A stretch of DNA of 64,000 nt from Cornus controversa (Eukaryota; Streptophyta; Magnoliopsida; Cornales; Cornaceae): NCBI GenBank assembly GCA_026545225.1, contig CM048849.1, forward strand, positions 29,708,336 to 29,772,335, in the 5' to 3' direction. Made by a program: the position numbers and the translations under genes. Positions 56,661-64,000 of the stretch are shown one piece after another (positions within the stretch are counted from its first letter, which is position 1; the number at the start of each line of letters is the position of its first letter). Below the pieces are notes generated by a model. It was given only the letters and a program-made list of their open reading frames with translations. It did no database searches and had not been told where the DNA came from.

Positions 56661-58066
56661 TTGAGGATTGTTGCAGAAGAAGAGTCTCCATGGCAAAAAA
56701 GGGAATCATTGGCAAAGCAAAAATGCAAGAGCTAATTTTATGTCATCTCAGTGGAACTTAAAGGAATATTTTCCATTGTAATTTTCAATTGTTAAAAAGA
56801 AAATAAAGAAGTCTCAACCAAAATATACGGCAGGTCCGAAACCACACTTGCTACCTAGTTTGAACAGTGGAGTTTACTTCCCACTATATATAAAGTCTAA
56901 TGCTATATAGACATGTATACATATCTAAGCACAGGTTCCTTGACAATCTTCCTAACAAACAAGTAATAACTAAATTCTCTAGTATACCACAAGTCATTGA
57001 AAGTAATTATGAGCTCATGTGTATGTATTAACTTTTAAGTGATATGCACAGGGTTATGCAACAATCTTCCTAATTTGAAGATAAAAAAACCTAATGGTGC
57101 ATACACAAGCATACATGCATATGAGCAGGGTTCTGCAAGAATCTTCCAAACAAATAAGTACTAATCATCACAACAAATCAATAGCTTATGCATACGTATT
57201 AACTATAAAATGATGAACTAATGAATTAACGTAGTCATTTCAAATGTGAAGAAACCAACATTCACACAGAAAAATAACAAATGAATTGATATATAATCGT
57301 TCCAAAAAATACGAATATCAAGAAAGACACAATTAACACTTGCATTATAATTTGTGATACAAAATTAGTGTCTCTATGCACTCCCAAAAGCTCAAAAGAA
57401 GCCATAGTTCACTCCAAACTCTCAAATTAAACGTCTATGCATAACAAAACCTTCACAATAAAGCAATGATATACCAGAAATATGAGGGAATAACAAGAAT
57501 GGTGATGAGAGAGTAGCTATTACAGTTACTCAAAAGCCAAAAACACTACAAACAAACCCAGAATCACTCGAACATAAATGAAACCCTAGAATGAACATAA
57601 TGTTCTATAAATGAAGAGAAAATGTTATATAAACGAAACCCTAGAGTAAATGAACCATACCTAAACCCTGCAAATGCAAGTTTGAAGCTTTGATTTGCTT
57701 TATTGTTCACAAAAATGACCAGATCCAAGAGATCCATTCCAATCGCCACCAATTGCCTCAAGTCGCCAGAGCAAAGTCGGGTAGAGGAGAGAGAAAATAG
57801 AATGAAAAAAATGAACTAGGGTTTTGATTTTTGATTTTATACTTGTTTCGGGTGTGTTTTAAGTTGTGTTAGATTATTGGACTGTTACAGTGTTAAAACA
57901 CCCAAAAATGCTAATTTGTTGTTTCTATTTTGGGCCAAACAATCCCAAACATTTTGCTATAGTACAAAATAACACAATTGTTCCAGAATGTGTTTTGGGC
58001 TCAAAATCTGCTCCAATGCCAGCCCAAAAACAAAAACACCAAAACAAAACGGATACCGAACAGGGC
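56661..58066. other. Non-coding stretch; right end resembles a DNA-transposon terminus
   Basis: Loose repeats of GCAGGGTTCTGCAAGAATCTTCC type recur at about 56930, 57045 and 57125. The right end reads GGCCCTGTTCGGTATCC in reverse complement (58050-58066), similar to termini of plant MITE-like DNA transposons; no left partner was found. GAAACCCTAG is repeated near 57580 and 57636. Confidence 0.3.
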
Positions 58067-58099
58067 CATACTCACTTATTCATTCTAAGTGATATTAAA

Positions 58100-58368
58100 A
58101 TTTGATCGATATGTATTGAGTTTATGTCAAACACTTTCTATTCAGCTTCCAAATTCGAGACTCAAAGTAAACATAAAATTTACTCAGTTTATCGAGTTTC
58201 GATGCTAAAAATTGCCAACAGTTAAACTAGCTTTATCACAATCTCCTCCTTTGTCAATTTTATGACAAACTATTTAGACAATTTGTAACCTAACTCACAA
58301 TAGAAAAAGTTAAATTACAAATTATCAAAAATAAAAATACAAAGTTGAACTAAACTAAAGCTTAACAC
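58100..58368 (-). mobile_element. Copia LTR start and adjacent purine tract, minus orientation
   Basis: Minus-strand LTR start TGTGATAAAG at 58240, preceded by purine tract GACAAAGGAGGAGAT (58241-58255) and internal sequence homologous to 53814-54000. Confidence 0.5.
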
Positions 58369-59253
58369 TGTGAGATGTATTAAATTGTAATTAGCAATCT
58401 CCGATATCAAAACTAAACATAATTGATTTGTAATCTTTCAATTATACTCTTGTAATTGATCATGTAATTGAAGATATAGAGTAAGCATGAAGTTATACAC
58501 CAAACATGCAAATGATCTTTAAAGGCATGAAGTTTGATACTTCAAAAGAGGGCATCAATGTATTGAACAAGAATTTGATCATTTGAAGTTTCTGAGTGGT
58601 TTCAATTGCATATGGACATCGCTGATCAAGTATGAGACTCACGTAGTTCAGGTAAAATGGTAAGAATACATAGTTTTCAAAATGGGTGGTTTTGACATTT
58701 CAAATTAGGATTTTCGGGCAATATTTCAAATATTTCAAGGTTGGACTGGTCCAAATCTTTCCTGGACCGGTCCATGAAGTCTCAAGACTTCAGAACTTGT
58801 AAGGCAGAGATTTGGACAGGTCCATGCCTGCTGTGTTGGCTTTTTGGCTCTATTAGTTTCTTGTTTTAACTAGGATTGAACTCTGAACTTTCCAAAAATG
58901 TTGGGATTTGTTTCTAATTGGTTTTCATAGAAAATTAGGGTTTTGAACATGCATATAAATCTCATATGATTTGTCTCTCATTATGCTTTCAATTTACATC
59001 AAAAATATTATTACTAGAGAGGGAAAACATTGAGATATTTTTTGACAAAGAACTTTGATTTTCTATTTATATTTTAGATAACACACATTTACAAAACGAG
59101 TGATTTAAGATATTTCTCTCTCTCCGTTTGATTAATCGTTCGAAGACCGCTTCAAATTTCTTATTGATCAAGTCACTGGATCATTTGGAATCTTCTACCG
59201 CTGTTCGTTGGTGAGGAAGGAGAAGAACATCGCACTACGAAGGGGACAGAATA
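58369..59253 (+). repeat. Copia LTR, plus orientation, truncated
   Basis: Starts TGTGAGATGTATTAAATTG, homologous to 37320-37905 plus 48619-48980. GGACTGGTCC and GGACCGGTCC sites lie at 58743-58772. The right side is cut by the A-type LTR at 59254. Confidence 0.65.
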
Positions 59254-60373
59254 TGATGTGGTTCAAACATGTTTTCTTTTTAATGTTCATTTAACCACTC
59301 GCAAGAGAATGAATCTTTGGGGATAGGGCTCTACACAGAGGGTATCGATCCCACAGAGACTACGTGGGTAAAATTGCTTGAAATGAGAGAGTAGTTCCAA
59401 TTCAACAAAAAAAAAAAATTAGAATTGTAGCTATTGGGAAAACTGAAAATACAATAAATTAATCGGTTTAAAGTTGAGAGAGAACTAAGGTTTGGTTTCC
59501 ACCTTTAGCAATGTAACCTTGTCCACTTATAGTGAAAATGGGAGTTGTGAAATTATATGCAACAATGATTCAGTTGGCTTGTGGCCTGCAATAAAATATT
59601 AAAGAAAATACATGTATCCTAGCTAAGCATAATACATCTTCAACAAGCATAGTTTCTTTAACTATCTAATTACACTAATTTCCTAACTTACCTAAGTTTA
59701 TAAAAACTACATTGTCTTGGCAAGGACTATCAAAGCTAGCATAATCACATTCATTTAAAAATCATTACAAATCCATCATTTACACTTCATGTGAAAGCCA
59801 TAAATGTTAAGAACTCATTTGCAACACATCAAACTCTAAGACAAGAGGGAGAATATGAATGAAATTAATGTATAAAGAGGTTTAAAATTGTGCTTAATAA
59901 GGCACTAGGCAATGTAATCTACACATAATACACAATCCCAAAATAACTACAAAATAGACAAGTTATATGGCTAGGGCTTCATCCACACCCTAGAGAGGAA
60001 GTTTAGTTGATCATGTTGGAGTAGACATCCTCCATTGATAGAGGTAAGTTCAGCTCCATTGTCCCTTTGATTACTGCTCTAGACCTCCCAAAACTCAGCT
60101 CTCCCCTCCTTTTTCTTTCCAAGTGTCTATATGGTCAAGAGAGAGTCTTTCATGGCCTCATCATGTATATAATGACATCCATCTATCCCAATATGTACAA
60201 ATTCCCATCATATCTCTATTAGAGCTCAGAAAATCCCTAAAAAGGTCATGCAAAGTTCTTTTTTTTGAAACAAGTGGGAAGATAAGTGGACAAATGGGCA
60301 AGTGGCCAAGTGGCAGTCTGCAGTTTTTCAATTGTGCGAAACATGCATTTCGCACAATCGAAGTTTTGATTGT
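59254..60373 (-). repeat. Element A-type LTR, minus orientation, U3 start missing
   Basis: Begins TGATGTGGTTC (reverse complement of the CCACATCA end of the A LTR) and aligns with the A LTR in reverse: CTCGCAAGAG, GGGTATCGATCCCAC, and CACTTGGCCACTTG in reverse near 60300. It is diverged from A and lacks the first part of U3; it is cut at 60373 by the next LTR. Confidence 0.7.
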
Positions 60374-61585
60374 TGATAAGTGCACAAAACTTTCTATTTT
60401 ATATCCCAAAATAAGTTTTTAATTACTCTTTTATTTTATTTAAATGTTCTTATCTTTGCATTTTACGTTTTATAGGGGTTGGTTTCCAAATAAGAAGAAA
60501 ATGAGCAAAAAATGGCTGAAAATGATATATATAGCCAAAGATGAACATAAGAAGAATTGTAGAAGAGATGGTATTTTGTGCAATCTACTCTACAAGAGGT
60601 CTCAAGTTCAAAACTTTGCAAAATGTTTTTTTACACAGCCACGTCTACAGACCAGAATTCAAATTGAAGATATGGAGATCAAATATTAGATATTTAAATT
60701 CAAAATTTTGTATTTTTAATTTTTGTTTTTAATTTTTTTTTGAATTTTGTATTTTGAATTTTGTAATTAAAATTTTGTTTCCCACCTAAACCATTCCCCT
60801 CTAACTCTATACATAGGGGGTATTAGGAGATGGTGAAGGGAGTTAGAAAATTGTAGAGAAATTGTAAAAAAAATATTGTAATCATTTTCTTGATTCAATG
60901 AAGAATTGTAGTTTCATTTCTATATGTTTTTTTCCTGTTGATATGCAAGCGTAAGTGTCCTTCTCAAGGGAGCGATGAAGCCACCATGGCTGAAATATAA
61001 GTTATTTTATTTTCTTGTCTAATATTTCCTCCCAAGAGCATTATTTTATTCTTCTATTATGAATTTTTTTATTTTCAAAAATTAGAGGTTGGATTCTTTG
61101 TGTTTTCCAAGTAATGGTAATTCGAAGAATGCCTACCTCTGTTTACCTAGCCAATGTGCATCAGATTAAGTAAAAAAAATGTTCTCTCATATATAATCAA
61201 GTGTTGTTTTTTTTTTTTTAATGTCATATCTTCCTTCATCTTTCCATGTTCTAATTAGATTGGTGAAGTACATTGATTATTCGAGGAAAAATTAGATAAG
61301 AATGTTATAAACTTTATTTATATGGATCCGTGGAGGTGAATTCTTTTTCCTTGAGATTTTTTCCATCATTTGATCAAAGACATTTAGTATTAGTTTTTTA
61401 TTATTAAAAAACCAAAAGTTTTTTTAAAATATTCATTTTTCATCCCAAAAGATTGAGGTTTTGAATTTGAGATTTATTACTGATTCTCACTTAAGAGTGG
61501 TTTAACTCTACTTACAACTATACAATTTTTATTAAAGTTTTTGCATGTTTTATTATTTTTGTACGAAGTGTAGAAAAGCAACGAT
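60374..61585 (+). repeat. Probable LTR of another gypsy family plus unassigned sequence
   Basis: TGATAAGTGCACAAAAC at 60374 resembles the start of Athila/Tat-type LTRs. A leader-like end of transcription region (CTTGATTCAATGAAGAATTG, about 60890) and GCAAGCGTAAGTGTCC follow. No right end was found, and nothing else is recognised up to 61585. Confidence 0.35.
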
Positions 61586-62866
61586 TGTAGCGACCGTGAC
61601 CAATTTTGGCCGGTTTTGCATTTTTTGCATCATAATTGTCATAAATGCATTTTTGGTGATGTTTAACATGTTTTGAGTGTGGGGAACATGTTTGGGAAGT
61701 GTTTTAAGAGTTTTGGTAATTTTTCAAAAGATTTGAAGAAGTTTAACTTTTTGGTCAAATCGTGGCTTGAGATGGGGTCTAAAAGTGGGCCTGGGAATCC
61801 AAAATTTTTTTGAAAATATTTATTTTTGGGAATGACTTAGATGAAATCTTTACAGAGTAGAGGAATTGGTTTTGAGACCGCACGAGTTTTTGAAATCGCA
61901 AACGGGGTTCGGGAAAGTACGTGAAGTACCCTGGGGGCGTTTTGAACATTTCGTGGGCCTAGATGCCATTTAAAACATGTGGCTGAGAGAGATTTAGCCA
62001 CTCTCTCGGTCCTAGTTTGCACTTGCATTGAGATAATAGATAGGTTAATGTAGTGTGTGGGGCTGCTCTATTCTTGGGTCATAGGGTTAATTGGGGATAT
62101 ATTTATGAGCTGGTGAGTTATACTTAATTGTGTATAAACATAAGTTTGGGGTTTTCTAAAAGGGTGATCGATGGAGGTAGGTTAGGTTTGCCTAATATTT
62201 AGTAAGGTATTTGTAAAATATGAAGGAAGGCATGGTAGGATTGCCTAGTATCTAATTAGATAAAACTTAGTGTGTCTGACATGTTAGGATTGCCTATGGA
62301 TTGAACTTAGAAATTTGCTCTACCTTTATTTTGATAATGGATGGGTTGGTTCAAAACACAGTTCTAATTATTTCTAGGACAAGAGATTAAATGACTAAAT
62401 AGTATAATTATATTTATATATTTTTACTGTCCTCATATAAACGGTATGTTTACTAGTTCTCTAATTGGGTGGTAGTAGAGGGAACTTGCTCGTGGGTTTA
62501 ACCCACTTTGTTGATATTTCAAGTCCAGACAGTTTTCATCTCGAGGTTAGAGCATGAAGTTCATAGAGTGTGGCAGTCATCTATTCCTTGCCAGACTTGA
62601 GTGTAGGGGCTTAGATATTTTTATAATGTATTTACTTTTATAATTTTTGGTTAAGGGGTCCTTGTGTTACAGGACTTCCAAGTTGTATAGTTTAGACTCG
62701 TATTTTGTATATTTAATAGTTTTATTTATTTCAGCTAGACTTTCTTGTCAGCGTTTAAAATTTTTTTTTCTTTTGTCATGCTTGTTTGCTATCAGTTGTA
62801 GATATCCCTTATGTTTTATATGTGAGACTGGACACCTCATGCTTGAAATTTGTAGGGGGTATTTCA
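61586..62866 (+). repeat. Tekay-like gypsy LTR
   Basis: Starts TGTAGCGACCGTGACC, as many Tekay/Del chromovirus LTRs do, and ends GGTATTTCA just before a degraded tRNA-Met primer site (TTTGTATCAGAG, 62868-62879). Confidence 0.6.
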
Positions 62867-63017
62867 GTTTGTATCAGAGTATTTCAGGTTCATGTATTCT
62901 TGGGTCTTTAAGCTTTGTCGTATGGTATCTTTCGCATTGTGTATTCTGATAAATAAAATCTAATTATAGGACTGAACATACTCTATACGTTTTAGTTTAT
63001 TATTGGGGTAGTTTTCA

Positions 63018-63584
63018 TATGTCGCCCCGTAGGAGGAGGAATGTGAATCAAAACCAGGGTCAGTTTTGATAAATAGTAAACTCGATCGTAATTTATTTAC
63101 TACGGGTGCATCCCACTCATTTGTATTTCGGTCATTGGTTAGACTATCTGGTATAGCTATTCAACCGTATAGTTCTCCATTTAGTATTTCTACACCATTG
63201 GGGGTTAGTACGATTTTACGGGAACGCTATAGTCAAGTCACTATAGACATTGTCAGACTCAGGTTCTTAGCAGACCTACTAGTCTTCGATATGTATTCTT
63301 ATGATGTTATACTAGAAATGGATTGGTTATCACGTTATCATGCCCATGTAAATTGCCAAGATAAGGCAATTGGTTCTACTATACCGGGTCAGGAGATGTC
63401 TTTGGTTGATATACTACAATCAAATGAAGGGTCTATAACTCACCTATTCTTTATTAGTAAGGAGTCTCCAGAGGGAATTAGTATTTTTATGGATTCCATT
63501 CTAGGGGTGCGAGACTTTCAGGATGTGTTTCGGGAAATCTCAAGGCTACCACCGAATCGTGAGATAGACTTTATGATTTATTAG
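63018..63584 (+). pseudogene. Tekay-like gag start fused to protease by deletion
   Basis: ATG at 63018 begins MSPRRRRNVNQNQGQF, a gag-like start, then stops. From about 63069 a protease frame follows: LFTTGASHSFVFRSLVRLSG, YDVILEMDWLSRYHAHVNC, and near the end FQDVFREISRLPPNREIDF, the linker to RT. The catalytic D of DTGASHSF is T here, so protease is inactive. Nearly all of gag is deleted. Confidence 0.75.
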
Positions 63585-64000
63585 CTTTAGGCACCAGGCC
63601 TATTTCTAGGTCAGAGGAGGATCACACCAGATATCTCAGTATTGTTCTATAGACACTGAGAGATCAACAGTTGTATGCAAAGTTTGAGAAGTGTGATTTC
63701 TAGCAGAGCGAGGTGAAGTTCTTGGGTCATGCATTATCTGAGAAGGGATAGTGGTTGATCCAAGCAAGGTATCCGTAGTATTGGAATGGGGGCAACCTAC
63801 CTCACCCACTGAGATTATTATCATAGGTTTATTTAGGGCTTCTCCAAGATTGCTAGCCCTCTCACCCATCTGACTAAAATGGGTGTGCCTTTCATGTGGG
63901 ATGAACCTTGTCAAGCGACATTTGATGAGTTGAAGAGCAGGTTGATGACTACACATGGTCTAGCTACCCCTCAGAGTGGTATTAAGTATTTGGTATATAC
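63585..64000 (+). pseudogene. Tekay-like RT C-terminal remnant (runs off right edge)
   Basis: In broken frames: LRDQQLYAKFEKCDF, SEVKFLGHALSEKG, then degraded FSKIASPL-like and FVWDE-like sequence, the thumb and connection of chromovirus RT. The finger and palm with the catalytic YxDD are deleted between 63584 and about 63630. Confidence 0.7.

Noticed and set aside
57564..58105. Small host gene with AGGGTTT leader
   Set aside because: Only short frames, no domain, and the right side ends in a transposon-like terminus.

Overview
The window is nuclear DNA of a flowering plant, probably a eudicot with a repeat-rich genome. It is AT-rich, carries LRR receptor-kinase sequence at the left edge, and is otherwise mostly nested LTR retrotransposons of plant-only types (Athila, Tat and Tekay-like Ty3/gypsy, Ty1/copia) plus CACTA, hAT-like and LINE remnants. 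The species cannot be named from this sequence. There are no rRNA genes, no tRNA genes that I can see and no CRISPR array. The only probable host gene is the partial LRR receptor kinase at 1-645 (minus strand). A decayed LRR fragment of the same family lies at 6.0-6.7 kb.

Layout. 0-6.7 kb: LRR-kinase cluster remnant with diverged local repeats, a CACTA end and an hAT-like element. 6.7-9.6 kb (plus) and 12.1-20.3 kb (minus): two inverted, decayed copies of one Tat-type gypsy element. Each has an LTR and an additional ORF antisense to the element; the second also keeps gag-pol and an ~80-bp tandem array, and a CACTA terminus cuts its gag. 21.97-36.47 kb: a solo LTR of an Athila-like family (B-type, target duplication TATAT) split by a complete 13.0-kb Athila-like element A (23281-36305, target duplication CATGT, LTRs almost identical). 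37.3-49.4 kb: a copia LTR split by a complete 10.7-kb Athila-like element B on the minus strand (37906-48618, target duplication TTGTT). B has lost reverse transcriptase and RNase H. 49.4-64 kb: older debris including a LINE scrap, copia LTRs in both orientations, a gypsy LTR containing a striking inverted-repeat mosaic, an A-type LTR fragment, and a deleted Tekay-like element running off the right edge.

How the parts work together. A and B share gag, protease, integrase, a tRNA-Asp primer-binding site, a purine tract AAGTTTGGGGGTG, a 3' UTR block and a downstream ORF with an acidic plus coiled-coil tail. In both, the stretch between pol and that ORF holds GATC-centred palindromes, then a TATA box, then a consensus splice donor, which suggests an internal promoter. 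A has an intact RT; B probably moved using proteins supplied by relatives. In the Tat pair the antisense ORF carries three introns in its own direction, so it must be transcribed separately from the element's genomic RNA.
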